DNA of 8,121 nt from positions 1 to 8,121 of the forward strand of contig JAJQAF010000071.1 in NCBI GenBank assembly GCA_021203945.1. The letters run 5' to 3'. Of this stretch, positions 1 through 5,229 are shown piece by piece. Under the pieces are notes generated by a model. That model saw only the letters and a program-made list of their open reading frames with translations, searched no databases and had not been told where the DNA came from. Source of the stretch: Campylobacter sp. (GTDB lineage: Bacteria; Campylobacterota; Campylobacteria; Campylobacterales; Campylobacteraceae). Numbering within the stretch: position 1 is the stretch's first letter; the number at the start of each line of letters is the position of its first letter. Both the position numbers and the translations under genes were made by a program.

Positions 1-371
1 ACATAGCGCAGATAGAAACCAAGCAAGAAAAACCGCTAAATCTAAACGACATAGCCAAAGGTAAGGATTTATCGTCTTTAGGGCTTAAAAAAGCAAGCGA
101 GCTTAATCAAATCCTATCTCAAGAGGAAAAAGAGCAGTTGATGAATGCGGCGGAAACTTCACAAACCCAAGACATAATAGAAATTCAAATAGAGCCTGAA
201 GCAAACGAGCCTTTACCTCACGATTTGTTAGAACAAGAGCTTATTAAAAGGGGTTTAACGCAAAATGAAGCCGAGAACTTAATTCTGCGTTATAGCGTAG
301 AGCAAGTAAAAGAAATTCTAAATGACCCCTCAAGCATAGATGAGATAATAAAGCTAAATTTTAAAGGATAG
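1..371 (+). CDS. C-terminal part of an unknown accessory protein (5' end outside window)
   Basis: The reading frame is open from the left edge (first full codon at base 3) through 122 residues to the TAG at 369-371, so the start lies outside the window. Internal TTG (138) and ATG (141) codons exist but have no clear ribosome binding site, and the frame above them is open, so they are not the true start. The visible part is hydrophilic, rich in Glu, Gln, Asn and Lys, with no membrane segment. Its first half looks like a disordered linker. The last 60 or so residues look helical, with a segment around GLTQNEAENLILRYSVEQV that resembles a small UBA-like three-helix fold. I do not recognise the family and assign no function. 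It sits directly upstream of phage-type genes on the same strand, with no gap to the next start, so it is probably part of the mobile element. Confidence 0.8.
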   Translation, partial: IAQIETKQEKPLNLNDIAKGKDLSSLGLKKASELNQILSQEEKEQLMNAAETSQTQDIIEIQIEPEANEPLPHDLLEQELIKRGLTQNEAENLILRYSVEQVKEILNDPSSIDEIIKLNFKG

Positions 372-638
372 ATGATGAATATAGATGAAATTTTAAATCA
401 AAGGGAGCAAACTCACGGCAAATTTAGCGATTACGCAAGGATAGCGAGCGCTTTTAAAACTATGTTTAACGCACAAAAGGTTACACCCTTTAAGCTTACC
501 GTGCAAGATGAAGCCTTAGATATGATTTTTAATAAGATAGCTCGCATAGGTGCGGGTGACCCTGAATATATAGACCATTGGGAGGATATCGCAGGATATG
601 CAATGCTGGTCGCAAAAGAGTTAAAAAAGATTAAATAA
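372..638 (+). CDS. DUF6378-type phage protein
   Basis: An 88-residue soluble protein. The pattern of an N-terminal ILNQREQTHG segment, a middle ALDMIFNKIARIGAGDP segment and a C-terminal DHWEDIAGYAMLVAKEL segment matches what I know of the DUF6378 family, found mainly in phages and prophages; its biochemical role is not established. The conserved His/Asp/Glu residues (THG, DP, DHWEDIAGY) could bind metal or nucleotide, but that is inference. The start is ATG ATG at 372 and 375. AAAGGA at 363-368 sits 3 bases before the first and 6 before the second, so 375 may be the real start. It begins right after the preceding stop, and its TAA overlaps the next ATG by one base, so it is probably cotranscribed with both neighbours. 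Confidence 0.85.
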   Translation: MMNIDEILNQREQTHGKFSDYARIASAFKTMFNAQKVTPFKLTVQDEALDMIFNKIARIGAGDPEYIDHWEDIAGYAMLVAKELKKIK

Positions 639-868
639 TGAAAGTTTTATTCGTTGATTTAAGTCGTTATCCCACTGCCATATTTCCGCAACTAGGCAAG
701 GAGATAAACATACGAGAAGACAAGGTTCATAGCCAAGAGCATTATCCTGATTTTTTTAAGCAGTATTGCTCCTTTCCCGAAGAGAGATTATTCGGATATG
801 AAGGCTCTGATGATTTATTGCAAGCCTTTTGCAAAAAACACGGCTATGACGGTTTTAAATTTATATAA
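638..868 (+). CDS. Hypothetical small protein, 76 residues
   Basis: I do not recognise this gene. It encodes 76 residues, soluble and rich in aromatic residues, with an N-terminal strand-like MKVLFVDLSRYP segment and a C-terminal KKHGYDGFKFI ending. The ending resembles short GYDG strand motifs seen in some phage and polymorphic proteins, which is too little for a function. Two Cys residues (in QYCSF and AFCKK) are not arranged as a metal site. The ATG at 638 overlaps the TAA of the DUF6378 gene (TAATG), and there is no strong ribosome binding site of its own, so translation is probably coupled. Its place in the compact run and lack of internal stops support a real gene. Confidence 0.65.
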   Translation: MKVLFVDLSRYPTAIFPQLGKEINIREDKVHSQEHYPDFFKQYCSFPEERLFGYEGSDDLLQAFCKKHGYDGFKFI

Positions 869-880
869 AAAGGAGACAAT

Positions 881-973
881 ATGAAATTTTTTATCTTAAT
901 GAGCCACACCCTAACGGATGAGCAAATCAAACAGGCTAAAGAGGATAAACAATGGGTAAAAACTTCAGTCTGA
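881..973 (+). pseudogene. 30-codon reading frame, probable remnant of a truncated small gene
   Basis: Starts with ATG at 881 behind a strong ribosome binding site (AAGGAG, 870-875) and ends at TGA 971-973, giving 30 residues. The first 20 or so look like a genuine protein N-terminus: a hydrophobic strand (MKFFILMS) followed by HTLTDEQIKQAKED, which should form a helix. From memory this pattern resembles the beginning of longer small proteins of the Csx20-like kind; I cannot verify that here. The last eight residues (KQWVKTSV) look unselected and overlap the methyltransferase start by 22 bases. The simplest reading is that the rest of the gene was lost when the methyltransferase was joined on. 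Alternatives are a genuine short peptide or a leader that couples translation into the methyltransferase. Confidence 0.5.
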
Positions 974-1521
974 ATACGAATAAGGCAAGACATAAAAGCG
1001 ACTTTTACCAAACTCCGTATAATCTCACAAGAAGGCTTTTAGAGGCGCAAAGCTTTAACGGCTCAATCTTAGAGCCTGCTTGCGGAAACGGGGCGATAGT
1101 TACCGTCTTAAATGAGTTTGGATATAAAGACGTTAAATTTTATGATATTTTAACCGGCGGCAAAAGCTTTTTAGATGAAAGCCGAACGATTGATAATATC
1201 ATTACAAATCCGCCTTTTAGCCTTGCAAAAGAGTTTATCCTAAAAGCTCACGAAATCACAAACTATAAATTCGCCTTTTTGTTGCCGCTAAACTATCTGC
1301 ACGGCAAGCAAAGATTTGATGAGATTTACTCTCTTAAAATTTTAGAAAAAGTCTATGTTTTTACCCGCTATCCGATGCTTAGCGACGAGATACGCCCCGA
1401 CGGCAAATATAAGACGGGAATGATGGTTTATGCTTGGTTTGTCTTTAATCAAAGCTTTAAAGGCAATCCGAGTATATTTTGGCTGGATAATAACGAGGAT
1501 TGTTTAAATTTGAGAGGTTAA
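952..1521 (+). CDS. N6-adenine-type DNA methyltransferase, phage type
   Basis: A 189-residue class I S-adenosylmethionine-dependent methyltransferase. Motif I (LEPACGNGAI, residues 40-49) is the SAM-binding loop, and the catalytic motif IV is TNPPFS (residues 85-90), where NPPF is typical of enzymes that methylate an exocyclic amine, usually adenine N6 in DNA. An FYQTP motif (residues 18-22) precedes the fold, as in several phage adenine methyltransferases. After the catalytic motif only about 100 residues remain and no obvious separate target-recognition domain, so site specificity cannot be guessed. The start ATG at 952 has a modest AGAGGA upstream (940-945). It is followed two bases later by the cytosine methyltransferase. 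No restriction endonuclease is next to it. A role in anti-restriction or DNA marking is inference; methylation of another substrate is possible. Confidence 0.85.
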   Translation: MGKNFSLNTNKARHKSDFYQTPYNLTRRLLEAQSFNGSILEPACGNGAIVTVLNEFGYKDVKFYDILTGGKSFLDESRTIDNIITNPPFSLAKEFILKAHEITNYKFAFLLPLNYLHGKQRFDEIYSLKILEKVYVFTRYPMLSDEIRPDGKYKTGMMVYAWFVFNQSFKGNPSIFWLDNNEDCLNLRG

Positions 1522-1523
1522 AA

Positions 1524-2357
1524 ATGAAATTTCTTGAGCTTTGCTCCGGTATAGGCGGCTTTCGTTTAGGATTGCAGCGTAACGGATTTACTTGTGCGGG
1601 TTACGCCGAGATTGACAGATATGCAAGTATGCTTTATAAGGCATATTTTAACGACGATAGAAATTTCGGCGACGTAACCAAAATAGATACGAACGATTTA
1701 CCCGAATTCAAAATGCTTGTCGGCGGTTTTCCGTGCCAAGCGTTTTCAATAGCGGGAAAAAGAAAGGGATTTAATGATACGAGAGGAACAATCTTCTTTG
1801 AATTTGAAAGAATTGCGCGGGCTAAAAAACCTAAAATTTTACTCTTTGAAAACGTTAGAGGATTACTCTCGCACGAAGAGGGGCGAACTTTCGCAACAAT
1901 CCTCACATCGCTTGCTAAGCTGGGGTATGATTTGCAATGGGGAGTGCTTAACAGCAAATTTTACGGATTACCGCAAAACAGAGAACGATTGTTTATTGTC
2001 GGACATCTTGGAAAAAGAGGCGGAGGAAAAATATTATTTAAGCCCCAAATCAACTGCAAGAGTAAAGAGCTACAAAGACAACAAGTTGTTGCCAATACCG
2101 TTACGGCAAGATACTCAAACAACTCAAGAGGCAGCTATGTTGTTAAACGTGAATTCCCTTCACAAATAAACGGACGTATAAGACGGCTTACGCCTCTTGA
2201 ATGCTTTAGACTTCAAGGCTTCCCGGACGATATGCACGATATTGCAAGAAACTTAAAGATAAGCGATACCCAACTTTATAAGATGGCGGGTAACGCCGTA
2301 AGCGTGAATGTTATAGAGTGGCTGGGAAAGCAAATTAAAGCGGAGATAATCAGATGA
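1524..2357 (+). CDS. DNA (cytosine-5-)-methyltransferase
   Basis: A 277-residue C5-cytosine DNA methyltransferase that transfers a methyl group from SAM to cytosine in a specific DNA site. All landmarks are visible: motif I ELCSGIGGF (5-13), motif IV GGFPCQAFS (67-75) with catalytic Cys71, motif VI FENVRG (108-113), motif VIII QNRERLFIVG (151-160), motif IX RRLTPLECFRLQGFP (220-234) and motif X YKMAGNAVSVNV (252-263). The target-recognition stretch between VIII and IX is short (about 60 residues), making the enzyme smaller than the typical 320-plus residues of HhaI-like enzymes. I chose the ATG at 1524, with GAGAGG at 1512-1517, rather than the in-frame TTG at 1500 inside the previous gene. 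It begins two bases after the adenine methyltransferase stop and its own stop overlaps the next start (ATGA). No cognate nuclease is adjacent, so it is probably a solitary enzyme of the mobile element. Confidence 0.95.
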   Translation: MKFLELCSGIGGFRLGLQRNGFTCAGYAEIDRYASMLYKAYFNDDRNFGDVTKIDTNDLPEFKMLVGGFPCQAFSIAGKRKGFNDTRGTIFFEFERIARAKKPKILLFENVRGLLSHEEGRTFATILTSLAKLGYDLQWGVLNSKFYGLPQNRERLFIVGHLGKRGGGKILFKPQINCKSKELQRQQVVANTVTARYSNNSRGSYVVKREFPSQINGRIRRLTPLECFRLQGFPDDMHDIARNLKISDTQLYKMAGNAVSVNVIEWLGKQIKAEIIR

Positions 2358-2701
2358 TGACTTACGGCGAACAAATATCGGTCTATAAAGACGCAGTGTA
2401 TTTACAAAACGGCAAATTTAAGACGTGCGAAAAGTTGCCGTCCGTGCAACGAATGCCGCCAAAGCAAGCATACGAATACTATAACGCCAAGCTTGAGAGG
2501 ATATGGGCTAAAATGAAGCGTAAAAAGCCACCGCCCGCGGCTATTATGCAAGAGCTTAAAAGGCGTCTAAGGGAACACGAGCAAGAGAGTAAAGAGATAA
2601 TCAAAAAGATTATGTTTTTATGCGATTGTGCGTTAGGCGGCTCAAATTTGAAAGAGATTAGAAATACGATTAAAAGGATAAAGGAGGCAATAGATGAATG
2701 A
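2354..2701 (+). CDS. Hypothetical basic helical protein, 115 residues
   Basis: I do not recognise a family. The N-terminal third (MTYGEQISVYKDAVYLQNGKF) looks like a short beta-hairpin. From about residue 36 onward the protein is strongly helical and highly charged, with Lys/Arg-rich stretches (KMKRKKPPP, ELKRRLREHEQE) and a C-terminal NTIKRIKEAIDE helix. A two-helix coiled coil, possibly nucleic-acid binding, is likely, but this is inference from composition. The start codons at 2354 and 2357 overlap the methyltransferase stop (ATGATGA), behind a GGAGA at 2342-2346. The end overlaps the next gene by eight bases. This tight coupling suggests it is made together with the methyltransferase and may serve it or the element's DNA handling. 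Confidence 0.75.
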   Translation: MMTYGEQISVYKDAVYLQNGKFKTCEKLPSVQRMPPKQAYEYYNAKLERIWAKMKRKKPPPAAIMQELKRRLREHEQESKEIIKKIMFLCDCALGGSNLKEIRNTIKRIKEAIDE

Positions 2702-2876
2702 TAAGTATATTAGCGCAAAAGAGGCGTTAGCCGAACTTAATATAAGCAAAGCCACGCTTTACCGCCTAGTCCAAAGCGGCAAAATTCTAGTAAATAAGAT
2801 TAATTCAAAGGTGATTTATTACTCGCTAAATTCTATCAACGCCTATAAATCAGGCAAGCCCGCCCAAACTATCTAA
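2694..2876 (+). CDS. AlpA/excisionase-like helix-turn-helix protein
   Basis: A 60-residue DNA-binding protein with the winged helix-turn-helix layout of the HTH_17/AlpA/MerR-like group. YISAKEALAELNISKATLYRLVQSG (residues 5-29) gives the two helices and turn, and KINSKVIYYSLNSINAYKSG (residues 36-55) gives the wing and final helix. Proteins of this kind in mobile elements act as excisionase/directionality factors or as activators of the integrase gene. A very good ribosome binding site (AAGGAGG, 2681-2687) lies six bases before the ATG. It overlaps the preceding gene by eight bases. Its 3' end overlaps the integrase 3' end on the opposite strand by 27 bases. That placement makes a role in excision or integrase control plausible, but the sequence does not prove which. 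Confidence 0.85.
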   Translation: MNDKYISAKEALAELNISKATLYRLVQSGKILVNKINSKVIYYSLNSINAYKSGKPAQTI

Positions 2877-4045
2877 ATAATCGCTCCACCATTGCATAAG
2901 CGCCGCACGTGCTTTTAAATTCTTTGCGTGATTATAGGCGTCTTTGACCCTATTTTTCTCAACGTGTGCGAGACAAAGCTCTATTATATCGCTACTTTGC
3001 CCGTGCTCGTCCCGCCTTTCGTGGCAAATCGTGCTAAAAGTAGCCCGAAAGCCGTGCGGCGTCAAGCTATCGTTTGCATAGCCTAAATTTCTAAGCATAG
3101 AGCGGACGGAATTATCACTTATCGGGCGAGTTTTACTTCTTAAAGACGGAAACAAAAAGCCTGCCGTATCGCTATTTTTTCTCAAATTTTGCAAAAATCC
3201 CACAAGGCTTTCACTCAAAAACACTTCGTGCGGATAGCCGTTTTTCATCTTATCCCCGCTTATTCTCCAAATCCCGTTTTTTAAATCTATCTCTTCCCAC
3301 GTAGCAAACCTCGCATTCTCTCCACGCACGGCGGTATAAAGCTGAAATAAAGCACACGACTTTAGCCTGTTATCTCCAAAATATCCTTTTACGGCAATTA
3401 ATAATTCCTTATTTCATCATCACTCTTTAAAAATGCATAGTGATTTATTTTTCTTACTCCCAGCAGTGTCTTTTTGTCAATATCGGAAATGATATTATGC
3501 TCTACATATTCGTGCAAAAGCGCATATTTATAGAATGAATTCAGCACACTTAAAACCTTATATGCAGTTTCTATCTTATCATCTGTCAATAAAGGCTGTA
3601 AAGAGCCTATAATATCTTTTCTCGTAAGATTTTTCATATCCGATTTATCAAATTTAGGCAAAAATATAGTTTCAAATTTACGCCTTATCCAAAAAAGTTG
3701 CTTGTCGGTTATCTTTTTTTCTTTCGTTTTTATCCAGTCGTTAAATATCTCGCCAAATTCCTTAAATCCCCCTGCTTCCAGCACGTCAAAGCCCTTAAAT
3801 ACCTGCTTTTTAAGCTCGTTGCGTTTCTCTCTTGCTTCCTGTAAGCTTATTGTGCCGTATTCGCCTAGCGTTATTCTCCTTATCTTGTTTGTTTGCGGGC
3901 TTTTATATTCATATACAAAGGTTTTTCCGCCGTTAGGCTTAATCTTTAAAAGCAAATTGTCGCCGTCGCCTACAAAGTAAATTTTATCTTTAGGCTTTAA
4001 ATTCTTAATTGCCGTTATAGTTAATTGCGTTGATAACTTAGGCAT
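2850..4045 (-). pseudogene. P4-type tyrosine integrase, split by a single-base frameshift
   Basis: The integrase that would cut and rejoin DNA at the element's attachment sites. The first frame (4045-3398, 215 residues) holds the DUF4102 arm-binding domain (about 8-85, with NGGKTFVYEYKSP and RRITLGEYG) and the core-binding domain (about 95-185). It stops early at TAA 3400-3398. The catalytic part continues in another frame from about 3410 to the TGA at 2852-2850. One extra A in the AA run at 3409-3410 would join ...SDDEI to KELLIAVKGYFGD... and give 398 residues, the usual size. In that restored numbering the catalytic set is complete: Arg241 (AVRGEN), Lys268 (DKMKNG), His331 and Arg334 (PHGFR), His361 (LAHVEKN) and nucleophile Tyr371 (AYNHA). 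The start ATG has AAGGA six bases upstream. As written the enzyme is inactive; a sequencing error or recent mutation would explain the intact rest. Confidence 0.92.
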
Positions 4046-4156
4046 TTACTATCCTTTTATTTAGCTTTTTACTGACCGCTTAAATTTTAAACTGTTTTTT
4101 TACTCTTAATCAGTAAATTAATCAGGAAAAATATACTGACTGCAATTAATTATTAA

Positions 4157-4177
4157 TGATTGAAATTGATTGCAATT
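4157..4177 (+). repeat. 21-base direct repeat, copy 1
   Basis: This segment matches 4231-4251 at 19 of 21 positions. The shared 13-base core ATTGATTGCAATT is at 4165-4177 and contains the palindrome ATTGCAAT. The copies are 74 bases apart, start to start. Position upstream of the integrase gene and next to the tRNA target suggests binding sites for the integrase arm domain, an excision factor or a repressor. The function is inference. Confidence 0.7.
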
Positions 4178-4230
4178 TTATAGAAAAATATTTGAAAGTA
4201 ACCTAAAAATCGGTTTTATATGATTAAAAT

Positions 4231-4251
4231 TGAATGAGATTGATTGCAATT
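4231..4251 (+). repeat. 21-base direct repeat, copy 2
   Basis: This is the second copy of the repeat at 4157-4177, differing at two positions, with the ATTGATTGCAATT core at 4239-4251. It ends 12 bases from the encoded CCA end of the tRNA-Ser gene. It is embedded in a larger imperfect inverted repeat (TTAAAAT at 4224-4230 and ATTTTAA at 4253-4259), which fits a protein-binding site close to the crossover point. Confidence 0.7.
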
Positions 4252-4263
4252 GATTTTAACTAA

Positions 4264-4291
4264 TGGCGGATAGAGTGGGATTTGAACCCAC
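4264..4291. other. Predicted attachment site (att) within tRNA-Ser 3' end
   Basis: The T arm and acceptor 3' half of tRNA-Ser(GGA), down to the CCA, is the probable crossover region for the adjacent P4-type integrase. The call rests on the known preference of this integrase family and on the integrase starting 219 bases away. The matching copy at the far end of the element is not in this window, so the exact core and its length cannot be set. Confidence 0.5.
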
Positions 4292-4352
4292 GAAGGTTAT
4301 TAGCCTTACACGCGTTCCAGGCGTGCTCCTTCAACCGCTCGGACATCTACCC
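4264..4352 (-). tRNA. tRNA-Ser (anticodon GGA)
   Basis: A class II tRNA of 86 bases plus an encoded CCA (4266-4264). The acceptor stem is GGGTAGA (4352-4346) paired with TCTATCC (4274-4268) with one G-T wobble; the discriminator is G (4267). The anticodon stem CACGC/GCGTG encloses the loop CTGGAAC, giving anticodon GGA (4318-4316), which reads the serine codons UCC and UCU. The long variable arm (AAGG/CCTT stem) is typical of serine tRNAs. The T arm is GTGGG-TTCAAAT-CCCAC (4291-4275). It is read on the minus strand, so its 3' end faces the integrase, the standard arrangement when an element has integrated into a tRNA 3' end. The gene is intact, which implies that the element restored the 3' part on integration. 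Confidence 0.95.
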
Positions 4353-4362
4353 AAAGAAGCGT

Positions 4363-4368
4363 ATTATA
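4363..4368 (-). promoter_or_regulatory. -10 element of the tRNA-Ser promoter
   Basis: A perfect TATAAT lies on the minus strand, 10 bases upstream of the first tRNA base (4352). Transcription would start around 4356, giving a very short 5' leader as expected for a tRNA. No clear -35 box is present, which is normal for Campylobacter sigma-70 promoters. Confidence 0.7.
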
Positions 4369-4401
4369 GCTTAAAGTGCTTAAACAAAGGTAGTCTAAAA
4401 G

Positions 4402-4428
4402 TAAAATTTAGCAAAAAGCTAAATTTTA
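4402..4428 (-). terminator. Hairpin terminator after uppP
   Basis: A perfect 11-bp inverted repeat TAAAATTTAGC / GCTAAATTTTA with a five-base loop, starting 7 bases after the uppP stop. On the minus strand the 3' arm ends in a T-rich stretch (TTTTACTTTT). The stem is AT-rich, so termination may be partial. It separates the ispA-tkt-uppP operon from the tRNA transcript and is symmetric enough to work in both directions. Confidence 0.65.
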
Positions 4429-4434
4429 ATCCGC

Positions 4435-5229
4435 CTAAATAAACACACAAAACAAAAATACGCCTAAAATCAACCTATAAACAACAAACGGCAACATACT
4501 CATACGCGCGATCATAGCCATAAACAGCTTGACGCAGATATAGGCACTCACGCCGCTCACTACGATACCCAACAACAGATCCCCCCAAGGTAGGTGATGC
4601 GGCGACTCCACGAGTTTCAAGGCTTCAAATCCGCCCGCAAGGATTATCACGGGAATTGACATTAGAAATGAAAAATTCGCACTCGTGCTTCTTGAAAAGC
4701 CTAAAAATAGCGCCGCGCTAATCGTAATCCCCGAGCGAGAAACGCCCGGAATCAGCGCCAAAGCCTGTGCTAACCCGATGACAAGGGCAAATTTTATAGT
4801 CATATCGTATTCGTTTTTTAAGCCCGATTTACGATCGGCTATGAAAAGTATGACGCCGAATATTATCGTTGTCGAGGCGATCAGCAGGCTATTTCTTGCG
4901 TGCTGAGCGATAAAATCGTTAAAAATCAGTCCAAAAAATCCCACGGGTATCGTCGCAAGTCCGACCGACCACACGAGCGTGCTGTCGCCTACGGGTCTTC
5001 TTTGCGCGATAGAGGCGCAAAAATCGTTTAAAAGCTTTGCCAGCCTATCTTTAAAATACCAAAGTATCGCAATCAGCGTGCCTATATGCACCGCTACGTC
5101 AAAGGCAAGACCTTGATCGCTCCAGCCAAGAAGTTTTGGCACAAGCACGAGATGAGCCGAGCTTGAAATCGGCAAAAATTCGCTAACGCCTTGCACCAAA
5201 GACAAAACGATAATATGAGCGATCTCCAT
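4435..5229 (-). CDS. uppP: Undecaprenyl-diphosphatase (UppP/BacA)
   Basis: A 264-residue integral inner-membrane enzyme that removes a phosphate from undecaprenyl diphosphate, recycling the lipid carrier for peptidoglycan and other surface polymers. Extra copies of this family are known to give bacitracin resistance. Both signature regions are present: GVSEFLPISSSAHL (about residues 14-27) with the catalytic Glu and His, and PGVSRSG (about 161-167) with the catalytic Arg. Seven or eight hydrophobic segments follow the family pattern, and the length is normal. I chose the ATG at 5229, not the TTG one codon earlier, because Campylobacter homologues as I know them begin MEI. The ATG overlaps the last base of the tkt stop (TGATG) and has no good ribosome binding site, so translation is probably coupled to tkt. 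Last gene of the operon, followed by a hairpin. Confidence 0.95.
   Translation of the reverse strand: MEIAHIIVLSLVQGVSEFLPISSSAHLVLVPKLLGWSDQGLAFDVAVHIGTLIAILWYFKDRLAKLLNDFCASIAQRRPVGDSTLVWSVGLATIPVGFFGLIFNDFIAQHARNSLLIASTTIIFGVILFIADRKSGLKNEYDMTIKFALVIGLAQALALIPGVSRSGITISAALFLGFSRSTSANFSFLMSIPVIILAGGFEALKLVESPHHLPWGDLLLGIVVSGVSAYICVKLFMAMIARMSMLPFVVYRLILGVFLFCVFI

Larger units (their letters stand above)
4046..4263. other. AT-rich non-coding region between integrase and tRNA (probable attachment and control region)
   Basis: These 218 very AT-rich bases carry no convincing gene. They lie between the integrase start and the 3' end of tRNA-Ser, where P4-type elements keep the integrase promoter and the arm-type binding sites of the integrase. 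The stretch contains a pair of 21-base repeats (listed separately), three copies of TGCAATT (4141, 4171, 4245) and two copies of TACTGAC (4070-4076 and 4134-4140). An A/T-rich -10-like TAAAAT on the minus strand (about 4089-4084) could serve the integrase, but the composition makes chance matches easy, so I list no promoter. Confidence 0.6.

Noticed and set aside
881..973. Evidence of a CRISPR-Cas system because of a Csx20-like N-terminus
   Set aside because: There are no repeat-spacer arrays and no cas genes in the window, and the resemblance covers only about 20 residues recalled from memory.
1500..1523. Upstream TTG start for the cytosine methyltransferase, adding eight residues
   Set aside because: It lies inside the adenine methyltransferase and lacks a ribosome binding site; the ATG at 1524 has GAGAGG at proper distance and starts right before motif I.
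1634..2169. Open frames inside the cytosine methyltransferase gene on both strands (1634-1957 minus, 1774-2169 plus)
   Set aside because: They fully overlap a gene with clear motifs; their products look random and have no good ribosome binding sites.
952..2357. A complete restriction-modification system
   Set aside because: No gene in the window has restriction endonuclease features; the neighbouring small proteins lack PD-(D/E)XK or HNH patterns that I can see.
3398..3416. Programmed ribosomal frameshift in the integrase
   Set aside because: No canonical slippery heptamer (X XXY YYZ) or obvious downstream stem is present, and P4-type integrases are not known to need recoding; a simple base loss explains it.
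3702..3980. Plus-strand open frame inside the integrase
   Set aside because: It is antisense to the conserved DUF4102 and core-binding domains; its hydrophobic composition is a shadow of the integrase codons.
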